NCBI RefSeq assembly: GCF_022429645.1
Contig: NZ_CP092480.1
Location: 2,276,501 to 2,340,500, forward strand
Source of the DNA: Lutibacter sp. A80
GTDB taxonomy: Bacteria; Bacteroidota; Bacteroidia; Flavobacteriales; Flavobacteriaceae
Direction: 5' to 3'
Length of the DNA: 64,000 nucleotides
Made by a program: the position numbers and the translations under genes. Shown here one piece after another: positions 32,665-42,486 of this stretch. Each line of letters opens with the position of its first letter. Positions within the stretch are counted from its first letter, which is position 1. The notes under the pieces were generated by a model. It saw nothing but the letters and a program-made list of their open reading frames with translations, made no database searches and was not told the DNA's origin.

Positions 32665-35600
32665 TTTACTTCAAATACATCCGCATAAATTAAACGATCT
32701 GTTTCTTCAGATTGCTCTAATCTATTTTTATAAGCACTATCTATATTCATTTTACTCGGACCTCGCTCATATTCTTCAATAAGTATTTTAAAAGGGGTGT
32801 TGTTATACTTTGTTGGTAATTTAAGGTTCTTTGAGATGGTATAAATATTGTTTTTTATATGACTCGTATTAATGTTAATAGTAACTGTTTCTTTATCTAA
32901 AACACTACTCTTACTTGCTGGATCAATAATTCCGGATATTGGCTTGGTACTTTCTCCATCTAAAAATGAAATACGCACAAAACTTTTATTACCATTAACG
33001 GCAACTTGTTTTTCATTAAAAAGTGTTCCAGTAACTTGAACATTAAATGTAGACTTTTGTTTAGTATCAACAAAAGACACTGTAGTTTTTCGTTCAGGCA
33101 CCAGTTGAATCATATCAGATGCTACACTTGGCGAAAGACAAACATCTGTATTGTTTTTTCTAACCGAATGCTTTTGATAACGTGCCAAAACTAATTTTAT
33201 AAATGGAAAATACATTTGCTTAGAATCTAAAGCAATATCGCAATACCAAAGTTGACGTTCAACATCAAAATGTACTGGATATGCAACAGCTGTAACTTTT
33301 TTATTTGAATCGTCAGGATATGCTAAGTCTTCATCAATTTCAGGTGAATGCCTAAAATTTTGAATATCGGGGCTATTATTACTTGGCTTTGCTGCAAAAA
33401 GTAATGGATCAATACCCCAATTGGTATAATCTTGAATGTAAGACATAGATCTACCCACAATAGTAAAAGTGCTATTTTTAGAAGGTATTAATATTGCTAA
33501 TTTTTCATCTGCTCCAGAAGAAAACCAAGGGCGTTTAATAAAAATTCGCAAACCACCACCTAAACGTTCATGTATTATTTTAGTCTGTTGGGTTGTTTTT
33601 TTCCATTCAAAAGTAGGTATAATATAATCTATCTCAGGAACATCAGGTCTAGCTGAACTAAGAATATTAACTTTTTCTACCCAATCACTTTCACGCATAG
33701 TATTTAAATTAGGGTTTGCTGTTAAAATCTTATCAAAATATTCACGATATCTTGAAACCGCATTAAGTTTATAATCTACCCATCTATGTTTAGTATCTCC
33801 AAAATGTTGCTCAAGTGGTTTAATCCGATAGTTCAGTTCGTTAACAAAACTAAATTTTGGTTCTAGAATATCTAATTTAAGACGGTTAACCATACTTATT
33901 TTTGGTGCAGATTTTTCTTTTTTAAATTTTTCAAATTTCACCAATTGAGATTTATACAAGGTGTTAACTTTTTTAGCATCAGGTTGTGGATCAACTTTAA
34001 ATTGAGTCTCCGTTATTTTAGTAAATTGAAGCTTTGGTTTAAGTTCTAATTGTTTTATACTCGAATTAACTATCATATTTGACGCAGGTATTGTACCTTT
34101 TGTAATCTTATCGTCATGATATTGAATAGGTATTTCTGCAGTAGAATTTGTCCCTACTTTTTCTTTAATATCAACAGAGATACCATCATCTAAAGGGTCT
34201 ACCCATTTAGCTTGAAATTCTACCTTCTCAGTACTTTCACCATGAATATCAAAGCGTGTATTAATATTAACAAAAGTTTGATTATAATCTCTATCGGGAT
34301 AAATGGCTAATATCTCCGGTTTATTAACAGGTTGTTGTACAGCATGTACTAGCTCCATTTCTCTAGATGGACTCACAATCCAATGCTGTCCAGATTCAGC
34401 TAATTTTCTTAACTCTACTAAATTTCCTGGAGCATCTTGTTGTATTAAATCCCAAAGTGCAGATAATTTATTAAGGTCTTTTTCTCGCCAAAACGTACTA
34501 AATTTAATACGAGTTCTGTGACCTTTTGGTAAGAAAACTGTAAAAATTCTTTGTTTAGCATTCCATTTAACGTTAGATGCTCCTTCTTCTAAGCGAATAC
34601 GAATTACACCAGCATTATACCAATCTTCAGGTATTTCGCCATTTGTAGACTTCATATTAATCTCAGAATTACTGAAAAAACTAAACATTTTAGCTTTAAA
34701 ATCTTGTGTATGCGTATTCTCATAACCTTCGGCAACAAAAAGTGAAACACCAGCCGCCATAGGATCTGGCAAATATATAATCTCTACCTCAGAAGGTTTA
34801 TAAATACGTTCTTTATTCGGCTCTGCTTGTTGATACAAACCTTCATGATTGGTTATAATTTTATAAATTTTTTGAGCAGCCACAGGATTGTTTTCAAAGG
34901 CTTTTTCAAACATTCCATGTGTTTCAGCAATTAATTGACTATTTTTTGGAGGTAATAAATATCGCTGAGAAAATTCATCAAAAAATTTACCACCAACAGG
35001 GTTAGAATCCTCATAATCAACACTAGTTTGATCAAAATTACTTCTAATTACCATACGTTCCAAAAACTCACCATCTTTTAACTCGTTACCCACTAAAACA
35101 ATAGGACTTGCTAAAGGTTCATAACGTAAATAGCGAATGTTTTTTCTACTAGTAATTTGTGGTGCTTCTGATTGAAAATCTAAATCTACAGAATTCCCAG
35201 CTAAATCAACCGTACGTACACGTATATTATAATCTTTTCCAAAACGTAGTTTCGGTAAACTTCCTGCTACAATTTCTGAAGTTGCATTTATCTTAAATTC
35301 TAAATCAGGATCAAAAGTATATTTCTTTAATTCTTCATTTTTGTCTTTATAAACAAAGTCTTTTTTCTCGGTTTCTCCAAGTTTTAACTTATAATCTTCG
35401 GAGTCATTAATAGCAAAACCAGGTTTATGGACAGAAAGGCTCCAACCTTCCCAACGAGCCAAGGTTTCAGATACAAAAACGTCATCTTCATCATCTGGAT
35501 CTTGCGCTACACCTAGCTGTATAAAACCTTCATCTGACTTTATATTTTCAATAGCATGACTTTGATTCTCTTCATTAAACCAAGTATAGGTGTCTTTTTT

Positions 35601-37052
35601 TTGATGCAACGAATGCCATTTTGTAGGCTGTTCTTTGTAGGCAATATCCATTCGATACCCTTGTACAATTTCATTTGAATATAATACAACTTCGGGCTCT
35701 TTAATTTGTAATGTAGTTAATAAAGGCGTTTGTCCTAAAATTATTTTCTGCTTAACATCAATTTTTTTTACCGGAGCTTCTTTGAATTTAATTTTTAAAT
35801 ATTCATTAAGCTTTATGCTTTTAGAAAGATGTTCCGCCATTCCATTTTTGGTTATTGCAATTCCAGAGGTCCTCATATAGGGCAACCCCTCATCTTCTGG
35901 CGGCTCTACAAATTCCAGTTTTGACGCATTAATAGCTGATTTATCTTTTTTTAATCCCCCTACTTTAGAACGCGCTTCATAAAACTTAGCAATTTGTTGT
36001 ACTTTATTCTCTGTCATATTACTTGTTTTAAGGGCTGCACCATCTGCATCTACCTGAATAACAGAGAATTCATTAGAATTTATTTTTACAAAACCTTGTT
36101 TAAATATCGTATCGGGTTTATCACTTACATAAAAACCTTTAGCCGTTAATTCATAAGCTGTTGCAGGTATTGATACTATTGTATTGGCTTCATCTAAATT
36201 TAGTGCATCAGGCACTAATTTAATGGTGCCTTTTGCTGGAATACTGGTTTCATAAGGTATTAAAAAATCCAAAACAAAACCTAGTTTACGCATAATTTGC
36301 GGATAGCTATTGATAACCGCCATAATATCATGAAATTCAAAAACAGGTTTTTTTATTTTTAAGTTTAAAGACTCAACTTTTTCCCTATCTACTTTATGAA
36401 ATTGACGTAATTGCACAAAATCAGATGCTGGACTCATAGCAGAACTAAAAGGAACAAATTTATTATTAATCAAGTCTTTTTTAATAGCGCTTACTCCATC
36501 ATCTTTCTTAAGCATTAAATTCTTAGCTAATACCGATTTTTTCTTTGTTTCTTCTTTGTGAAGTGTTTCTGCATTTTCAATTTCTTTTTCGTTTAATTGA
36601 AATCTTGAGATGGCGCCGAATTCTTTTACATCAATAAATTTATCGGCTGAAACTAGTGTTTTAGGACTTGTTATAGCCGCAGACTTTATATTTTTTATAA
36701 TAAAATCTTTTACATGTAAAATAGGTGCTGAATAAAACTTTTTACGTGAAAAGTCTTCCTCTTTAAAATCATCAACTTTTATATTTTTGTGAAAAATATT
36801 TTTGTATAAATCAACATCTAAAATTGTTTTGTTAAGCTCTGCATCTAACACCTTTCCATTTTTTAATTTAAATTTAAAATCGGCATCGCGTATTTTCTCA
36901 GACCAATTTAAAATATCATCAAAAGCACCTAAATTAGTATCTGTAGGCGTTTGCAATTTTATAGAGGTAAAAACAGAAAGCTGCAAATAGGATTTTCCAT
37001 CTTTAATTATTTTTTTATGTGGTAACGTGGTAAAAATTATTTCTTGTGACAT
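32661..37052 (-). CDS. Giant protein of unknown function, second gene of inserted pair (1,463 residues)
   Basis: No signal peptide or membrane segment, so likely cytosolic or exported by a partner. Mostly predicted beta structure with charged linkers. Recognisable stretches: a fibronectin-like turn RVRTVDLAGNSVDLDF (about 617-632), RYLLPPKNSQLIAETHGMF (about 700), IIYLPDPMAAGVSLF (about 760), LGGGLRIFIKRPWFSSG (about 1175), and RQLWYCDIALDSKQMYFPF followed by KLVLARYQKHSV (about 1275-1305). I recall similar stretches in large uncharacterised proteins of Actinobacteria and other bacteria, but cannot verify this here. No catalytic motif was found. Thirty nucleotides separate it from the upstream giant gene; the two are an operon. 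Its stop overlaps the truncated mutY copy. Confidence 0.85.
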   Translation of the reverse strand: MSQEIIFTTLPHKKIIKDGKSYLQLSVFTSIKLQTPTDTNLGAFDDILNWSEKIRDADFKFKLKNGKVLDAELNKTILDVDLYKNIFHKNIKVDDFKEEDFSRKKFYSAPILHVKDFIIKNIKSAAITSPKTLVSADKFIDVKEFGAISRFQLNEKEIENAETLHKEETKKKSVLAKNLMLKKDDGVSAIKKDLINNKFVPFSSAMSPASDFVQLRQFHKVDREKVESLNLKIKKPVFEFHDIMAVINSYPQIMRKLGFVLDFLIPYETSIPAKGTIKLVPDALNLDEANTIVSIPATAYELTAKGFYVSDKPDTIFKQGFVKINSNEFSVIQVDADGAALKTSNMTENKVQQIAKFYEARSKVGGLKKDKSAINASKLEFVEPPEDEGLPYMRTSGIAITKNGMAEHLSKSIKLNEYLKIKFKEAPVKKIDVKQKIILGQTPLLTTLQIKEPEVVLYSNEIVQGYRMDIAYKEQPTKWHSLHQKKDTYTWFNEENQSHAIENIKSDEGFIQLGVAQDPDDEDDVFVSETLARWEGWSLSVHKPGFAINDSEDYKLKLGETEKKDFVYKDKNEELKKYTFDPDLEFKINATSEIVAGSLPKLRFGKDYNIRVRTVDLAGNSVDLDFQSEAPQITSRKNIRYLRYEPLASPIVLVGNELKDGEFLERMVIRSNFDQTSVDYEDSNPVGGKFFDEFSQRYLLPPKNSQLIAETHGMFEKAFENNPVAAQKIYKIITNHEGLYQQAEPNKERIYKPSEVEIIYLPDPMAAGVSLFVAEGYENTHTQDFKAKMFSFFSNSEINMKSTNGEIPEDWYNAGVIRIRLEEGASNVKWNAKQRIFTVFLPKGHRTRIKFSTFWREKDLNKLSALWDLIQQDAPGNLVELRKLAESGQHWIVSPSREMELVHAVQQPVNKPEILAIYPDRDYNQTFVNINTRFDIHGESTEKVEFQAKWVDPLDDGISVDIKEKVGTNSTAEIPIQYHDDKITKGTIPASNMIVNSSIKQLELKPKLQFTKITETQFKVDPQPDAKKVNTLYKSQLVKFEKFKKEKSAPKISMVNRLKLDILEPKFSFVNELNYRIKPLEQHFGDTKHRWVDYKLNAVSRYREYFDKILTANPNLNTMRESDWVEKVNILSSARPDVPEIDYIIPTFEWKKTTQQTKIIHERLGGGLRIFIKRPWFSSGADEKLAILIPSKNSTFTIVGRSMSYIQDYTNWGIDPLLFAAKPSNNSPDIQNFRHSPEIDEDLAYPDDSNKKVTAVAYPVHFDVERQLWYCDIALDSKQMYFPFIKLVLARYQKHSVRKNNTDVCLSPSVASDMIQLVPERKTTVSFVDTKQKSTFNVQVTGTLFNEKQVAVNGNKSFVRISFLDGESTKPISGIIDPASKSSVLDKETVTININTSHIKNNIYTISKNLKLPTKYNNTPFKILIEEYERGPSKMNIDSAYKNRLEQSEETDRLIYADVFEVN

Positions 37053-37082
37053 AATCTTAATATTTCAAATTCAAAATTTTAA

Positions 37083-40000
37083 TTAACTAGCAAAAGCAAG
37101 ACAGTAGGTTTGCCAATCATCTTCTTCAATCATTTCAATAAACTTAGGGTCGGCATCTGCGCCTTTTAACTCTCGCCTAACTGTAACAGAAACTGTTTTA
37201 CTAAAAAATAATACTTCTACTTTTACTTTAACAGTTGCAGTACCTTCCATTTTTTGTACTTTACCATTAACTATAACAGCATTTAGTGCAAGATAGAATT
37301 CTATAGAAACGGTAATCATTCCAAGTATGGAAAGGCGTCCATTCATACGTAAGTACCCAGATAAAGCAACGTTAGAAACTTCGTTTCCATCAACCTCGAC
37401 TAATTCCATTTTAAAATAGAAACCTCCCATAACGGAAACCGAACCAGATGCAACACCGACATTAAGTGACATGGCAGCTCCAAATTCAAAAGCAGCTTCT
37501 AAAGATTGTATTCCTTCTAATGTAGTAATCATCATAAAATAACCACCTCCACCAAAAGCAGATATGGTTAATAAAAATGGATTTTCTCGAGTACAAAAAT
37601 TAAAGCCCATAGTTAATGGCGCACCTGTAAAAGGCAACATAGCGTAAGCTCCTAAACTAATATTGGTAATCATACAAATACCAACCTCCACATTTGGCAC
37701 ACTAATATTAAAACCACATTTAACACCTGTAGGTTGTAAATCTATATAAGGTCCATCTTTAGAAAATCCTGTATTTGGAATAATACTTTGTAGATTATTT
37801 ACAAAACTTAACGCACCTTTAAATTGAATTGGATCATTAGCATCCATCTCTATTTTAACATCCGTTTTAGAATTTGAACCGCTTTTAAACTCTAAATACT
37901 TAAATTTGAATTTAAGTAAAGGAACAATATCAATAGCAAAATTATCAAAACGAGCTAATGTTTTTAATGAAGGACTTTCCCCTAACTCAAAAGGTTTTTT
38001 TAGAATAGTAGTAATGGAAAGTGCTTTTTTCTTATCTCCTACTTCAACCTTAAGAAGGTTTGGAAAAACTACAATTGGCTTATTATTAGCGCCTTTAAAG
38101 TCTGGTTGGTATTTATACTCTGCAAAAAAAGCAGTGTCAGTAACATACGTTTTTAAATTTGGAATTTTTGGAGTTCTCTCTGCTAATTTGTTGATTAGGT
38201 TAGCAACTTCTTTTTTTATTTCTTCTTTTACAAGATCTATTTCCCTTTGAATATAAGCATCTATTTCAGCTTGAATATCCGTATTTACAAGATTTCTAAT
38301 ATTGCTAAACTCTTCTTCAATATCTTCTATAGATTGTTTTGCTAAATTTTCATAGTATAAAATCTTATTTTTCAGCGCTTCTATTTTTTCTTTTATTTCC
38401 TTTACTTTAGCTTTAAATTCTTCTAAATCATTTTTTAATTCATTTGTATTTAAATCAATATTTAATAAAAGACTCGCTAAGCTAATTACACCAAAAATTT
38501 TACCTAAAGGTAGATCGTCTAACCTATCTGTATCAATACTATTGCCAACATCATCTACGTTTCCAAAAACGCTTGCTGGTGAAAACTTTAATTCTTTAAG
38601 TTCATCGAGTTTACCCCCAATAGCTCCTTCTAATTTACTTAAAGCCGTTATAGACATGTTAGGAGTTATAAAACCACCGCTACTACCTGAACCTCCTGAA
38701 AAATCAACAAATGTATCTAAAACACTAGCAAAAATATCACCAGGATTATTATCATCTTCTAAATAAATCTCTACAGGTTTTCGTGAATTCGTAATTTTAT
38801 CTACAGCTTCAATAAATACTTTTGAAGATCTCATTATTGGATGAAACTTAAGAGTATCTGCACCTTTAGCTGGGTAAATTTTTGCTCCAAACTGTATGCT
38901 TTCTGTTTCAAATAAAGTATCACCACCAACAAAACTTTCAGCATACGCTATTTCCTGCCCATTAAGTGCAACATTTGTATAGGCAACATAATCTTCATGA
39001 TACGTTTTTATAGCTTCTTTTAATAATGTAGTATTTGTTTTAAGAGCTACACTTTTCTCTATAAAACCTAATGCCATTCGCACGTGTTGAATTATACCTT
39101 CTTTATCGGTTAAACTCAAATCGAATGGATAGCCTTTTCCTCCTACATTTATTAAGAAGTTTTTTACGCTATTATCAATTAAAGAAGCATCTCCAGGATT
39201 ATCAATATCAGGTGTTTGTTTATTGTTAATTTTAACTTCTTGAAAAGGAAATTTTATAAACTTATTGAGAGAATCAACCCGTTCGTATGTTACTATGTTT
39301 TCTAAAATTACAATATATTTTAGCTGTTTATTAACAGCTGCTTTGGTAGACTTATCAAATTTTCTTTCTGTAATGGTAACTACTGCCGCTTTATGTCCAA
39401 AAGGAAATAAATAACCTTCTTGCACTATTTTCACAAAATGATCTCGCCCTAAAGTTGCCAAATGTCCCCATTCTATAAGATCTAAACTGTTAATTGTAGC
39501 AGGAATTTTAAAATGAGTATGCCAATCTAAATAAGCACCTAAATTTGAAAGTATCAATTTTTTAACCTGTACAGGCTGCGGGGTTAAATTTGGGAGATTA
39601 TAATTTGATGTAAGATGTACCAATTGATGACGTTGTTCACCATTTATGGAAGCTCTAAACGGCTTATCTCCTTGTGCTGTGTAGCCGTCAACTTTTTCTT
39701 TAGCTTCAAAAGCCCATAAAGCACGGATTGTTTTTAACTTACTTAATTGATTGGATATGCTGCCATCTTTCATTTTTACACCCAAATGTGTATGCCAAAG
39801 CTCTGCAATTTCTCCTGCAGCCGTATTTGTAATTCCAATTTTATCAATATTTTTAGAAACTACAGGTGTGATTTTTAGATCTGTAGATTTTTTAAAAAAT
39901 TTGGAGTTTACACCATCTTTTGAAGTTTTATGTGTAATAGTTTTTTGAAGATCAAGTGCAATTTTATGCTTAAAATCATTGATTTGATTTGGTGAAATAT

Positions 40001-42167
40001 AAAGTAATGCAGGTGCTTCAATTGAAGTGTACATTTCTGAAATTGGCTCAACTTTTGACTTTAAAATACTAACAATATTAAAAGAAGGGTTTAAAGTTGT
40101 AGCCTCAGTGCTGATTAATACTTTTTTAAGGTTAACTTCTTCATAAACAGCAATTTTTTGAGCAATAACTTTTGTGTTTTGAGCTAATTTAAGACCATAA
40201 TTTTTATCTTTTTTTGAAATAAAATTGGTATTTGCAGGTAACTCTCTATTTTGATCTAATAATTTATTAGGTATAATGTAAGTAGGCTTATTTAATACAT
40301 TAATATTTTCTAACGATATCCATGCACGACGATCTACTTTTAATTTAAACTTAGACCAATCTAGCAATTCATCCATGCTAAGTACAAAGCCATTTTTACC
40401 AGCTTCTAATTCGTAAACTAACCTACTTTTTTTAGCTCGTAAATGTTTTGCAGGAATTTTAACAGATTCTGAAGATGAACCTTCAAAAAAAGCTTGCTCT
40501 AGTGTATGTTGTGTAGGAAAATAAATAATAACTGTTCCCTTTTTTTCCTTATCATTAAGTTCAATTTCTGAAAAATTGGTTTTCACTAATAAAGTAGCAG
40601 TTGTAAGTGTTTTTTTAGGATTTTCCTTTTTTATAGTTGTGATTTTATTACTTAAAGGTTTTACTACTTCTATGGGCTTCGTAGGACTAATAACACTAAG
40701 GTTAGTTGAACCGACAAATTTAAAATTATGAAATTCAAACTCTAAATAAACCATATCTTCAGGTCTTAAAACCTTAATTTTAATTGGTGCCGCAGAACTG
40801 AATTCTACTTTTTCTGTAAATGTTGACAGTGCTGGTTTAGGGGTTTTAATTGACTTTGCACTTGATGTTTTTTCTTTTTTTAGCTTTTTTGTTTTTTGCT
40901 GACTCACAGCAAATGCAGATAAATCAATTTTTTCATCTTCAAGAAAAGTAGGCAACCCAAAAGCACCTTCTATTCTAGGTTGGAAAGCTTTAAATCTCGG
41001 TTCTAATCTAGAATTTGTAACCAAGTTTCCAGTACCAAATAACTCCAATTCTGCTTCATCGCTATCGGAGTTGATATAAAATGAGCCAATTGAATTAGTT
41101 AACCATTGCTCTGAGTCAGGCATTTTTGCGGATAAGTAAAATTTAGGTTTTCTACTACCACTTAAATCTGCTAAGTAAAAATATTTGTTAAAAAGAATTC
41201 CTTCAGTTGCTTCTGCAATATTAGAATAAGTTAAACTACCTTTTTGTTCAGACACCCAAAGAGCCTTAAATAACTTGTTATTATCGGTAATTCCTAAACT
41301 AAAATTAAGATCAGGAGCATCTCCTAAGGTTTTAATACTATGTGCTTCATCTAGTTGAATAGACTGCATTAGGGTTTCCCAATTGTTTTTTCCTTCAATA
41401 ACAATTTTAACTCCGTTTTGTAAACTATTTGAAATAACCGTATCCAGTTCCCCCTGATCTTGAGTGATATAAATTGCATCAGAAATTAAAATAGTGTTGT
41501 CAAATTTTGTTATTATCCCTTCCCTCTTCTTAAAAGTAAAATCCCATTTAGAAGTAATTTTACAATCAAAATTACCGTGTAGATTTATAGTGTTTTTTTG
41601 GTTTAAATTAACTATTTCTTTATTTAATGCTAAATTTGTATTTATAGGTTTGTATCCGTCTATCCATTCAATAAAATCAAGTTTTTTGTTTAATTCAAAT
41701 TGAGGTATTTTTAAATTAAATATCCAATCCGAATCTTTTTTATTGATATTTGCTTCCAAATCAAATTCCAAATGAGTTTGCACAACTTTTAAATTCTTAG
41801 CTCTTAAAAATATGTTGTTTTTACTTTTTTTAACATGAATAATTATATTTTCACCAAAATAATTGGGATTGATTTCCCAAACTATTTTACCATCTCTAAT
41901 TACAGAAAATGAATTTTTATCATAGCTAATATCAAAACTTTTATTTGTGTAAGAATTTAAAGTTTCAACAATAGGATTTGCAGCCAACACACCAAATCCC
42001 ATAGTTTTTATAAACTCTCTTCTTTCGGGTGATTTTGGTGTATTTACCTTTTTAGGGTTGATTATTTTTTTAATATTCTCTATGTTTAAATACCTGAAAA
42101 TCATAATGAAAGATTTGAAAAATGAAACGTATTTTCTAAAACTAGTCTTTTTTTTTATTAAAAACAA
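37083..42167 (-). CDS. Giant Tat-signal-like protein of unknown function, first gene of inserted pair (1,694 residues)
   Basis: An alternative start is ATG at 42104. In either case a twin-arginine motif RREFIKTMGFGVLAA (about residues 49-63 of the long form) is followed by a weakly hydrophobic run, suggesting Tat export or a related signal. Then about 1,100 residues of beta-rich sequence, with ELWHTHLGVK (about 790), YLFPFGHKAAVV and ERKF (about 920), a glycine/serine linker SGGSGSSGG (about 1165), a coiled coil (about 1225-1330), and a glycine-rich C-terminal region: FCTRENPFLLTISAFGGGGYFMM, ASGSVSVMGGFYFKM, LSILGMITVSIEFYLALN. I recall the same motifs in uncharacterised proteins elsewhere, unverified. 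No enzyme signature. Function unknown; probably acts with the 1,463-residue partner. Confidence 0.82.
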   Translation of the reverse strand: MFLIKKKTSFRKYVSFFKSFIMIFRYLNIENIKKIINPKKVNTPKSPERREFIKTMGFGVLAANPIVETLNSYTNKSFDISYDKNSFSVIRDGKIVWEINPNYFGENIIIHVKKSKNNIFLRAKNLKVVQTHLEFDLEANINKKDSDWIFNLKIPQFELNKKLDFIEWIDGYKPINTNLALNKEIVNLNQKNTINLHGNFDCKITSKWDFTFKKREGIITKFDNTILISDAIYITQDQGELDTVISNSLQNGVKIVIEGKNNWETLMQSIQLDEAHSIKTLGDAPDLNFSLGITDNNKLFKALWVSEQKGSLTYSNIAEATEGILFNKYFYLADLSGSRKPKFYLSAKMPDSEQWLTNSIGSFYINSDSDEAELELFGTGNLVTNSRLEPRFKAFQPRIEGAFGLPTFLEDEKIDLSAFAVSQQKTKKLKKEKTSSAKSIKTPKPALSTFTEKVEFSSAAPIKIKVLRPEDMVYLEFEFHNFKFVGSTNLSVISPTKPIEVVKPLSNKITTIKKENPKKTLTTATLLVKTNFSEIELNDKEKKGTVIIYFPTQHTLEQAFFEGSSSESVKIPAKHLRAKKSRLVYELEAGKNGFVLSMDELLDWSKFKLKVDRRAWISLENINVLNKPTYIIPNKLLDQNRELPANTNFISKKDKNYGLKLAQNTKVIAQKIAVYEEVNLKKVLISTEATTLNPSFNIVSILKSKVEPISEMYTSIEAPALLYISPNQINDFKHKIALDLQKTITHKTSKDGVNSKFFKKSTDLKITPVVSKNIDKIGITNTAAGEIAELWHTHLGVKMKDGSISNQLSKLKTIRALWAFEAKEKVDGYTAQGDKPFRASINGEQRHQLVHLTSNYNLPNLTPQPVQVKKLILSNLGAYLDWHTHFKIPATINSLDLIEWGHLATLGRDHFVKIVQEGYLFPFGHKAAVVTITERKFDKSTKAAVNKQLKYIVILENIVTYERVDSLNKFIKFPFQEVKINNKQTPDIDNPGDASLIDNSVKNFLINVGGKGYPFDLSLTDKEGIIQHVRMALGFIEKSVALKTNTTLLKEAIKTYHEDYVAYTNVALNGQEIAYAESFVGGDTLFETESIQFGAKIYPAKGADTLKFHPIMRSSKVFIEAVDKITNSRKPVEIYLEDDNNPGDIFASVLDTFVDFSGGSGSSGGFITPNMSITALSKLEGAIGGKLDELKELKFSPASVFGNVDDVGNSIDTDRLDDLPLGKIFGVISLASLLLNIDLNTNELKNDLEEFKAKVKEIKEKIEALKNKILYYENLAKQSIEDIEEEFSNIRNLVNTDIQAEIDAYIQREIDLVKEEIKKEVANLINKLAERTPKIPNLKTYVTDTAFFAEYKYQPDFKGANNKPIVVFPNLLKVEVGDKKKALSITTILKKPFELGESPSLKTLARFDNFAIDIVPLLKFKFKYLEFKSGSNSKTDVKIEMDANDPIQFKGALSFVNNLQSIIPNTGFSKDGPYIDLQPTGVKCGFNISVPNVEVGICMITNISLGAYAMLPFTGAPLTMGFNFCTRENPFLLTISAFGGGGYFMMITTLEGIQSLEAAFEFGAAMSLNVGVASGSVSVMGGFYFKMELVEVDGNEVSNVALSGYLRMNGRLSILGMITVSIEFYLALNAVIVNGKVQKMEGTATVKVKVEVLFFSKTVSVTVRRELKGADADPKFIEMIEEDDWQTYCLAFAS

Positions 42168-42257
42168 ATAAGCTAAAACGATCTAATTATTTATAAATCA
42201 ATTTTTTAAGCAAAAAAACTATGTAAAACATGCTATAAATTAAAATGAATTTAGGTG

Positions 42258-42265
42258 CAAAAATA
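42258..42265 (-). promoter_or_regulatory. Candidate promoter of the giant-gene pair, -7 box
   Basis: Minus strand TATTTTTG matches TAnnTTTG, 91 nt before the ATG at 42167. No -33 box at the right distance. Confidence 0.35.
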
Positions 42266-42380
42266 TAGTATGAAATTCGCTATTTTCAGATTCAAAATAG
42301 TAAGGATCTCTATTAAAAATAACTTCAAATTTTTTAAAATAACAGCTCATAATTTGTACTTATTATTTAAATGGTTATCA

Positions 42381-42406
42381 ACATGTTTTAATCAATTAAA
42401 ACATGT
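42381..42406. repeat. 26-bp perfect palindrome upstream of mutY
   Basis: ACATGTTTTAAT and ATTAAAACATGT are perfect 12-base arms around CA. The left end of the 99-bp repeat starts inside the left arm (42388), so the other repeat copy has only the right arm. It may be an operator or the recombination site. Confidence 0.75.
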
Positions 42407-42486
42407 AATATTGCATTTCTTAAATAAAGTGATGAAATTTTCTAACCATTTAGCAGACTGGTATTTACAGAATAAAAGAAGTTTAC
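42388..42486 (+). repeat. 99-bp direct repeat, right copy (intact mutY 5' region)
   Basis: Identical to 32474-32572. Here it continues into the full-length mutY. Confidence 0.97.

Larger units (their letters stand above)
32474..42387. mobile_element. Putative inserted cargo segment carrying two giant genes
   Basis: One repeat copy plus the two giant genes, about 9.9 kb, lies between HU and mutY, which I expect to be adjacent and divergent in relatives. No integrase, transposase, phage or plasmid gene is visible, so the mechanism is unknown. The perfect 99-bp terminal duplication is the evidence for insertion. Base composition is not visibly different from the flanks. Confidence 0.6.

Noticed and set aside
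34303..34521. Antisense open frames within the giant genes and other large genes
   Set aside because: They are shadows: no promoter, no homologous motif, and intact coding on the other strand.
42255..42431. N-terminal extension of mutY (59 extra codons from 42255)
   Set aside because: Extension has no MutY similarity, runs through the palindrome, and MKFSNHLADWY is a normal MutY start; the other repeat copy shows the same ATG.
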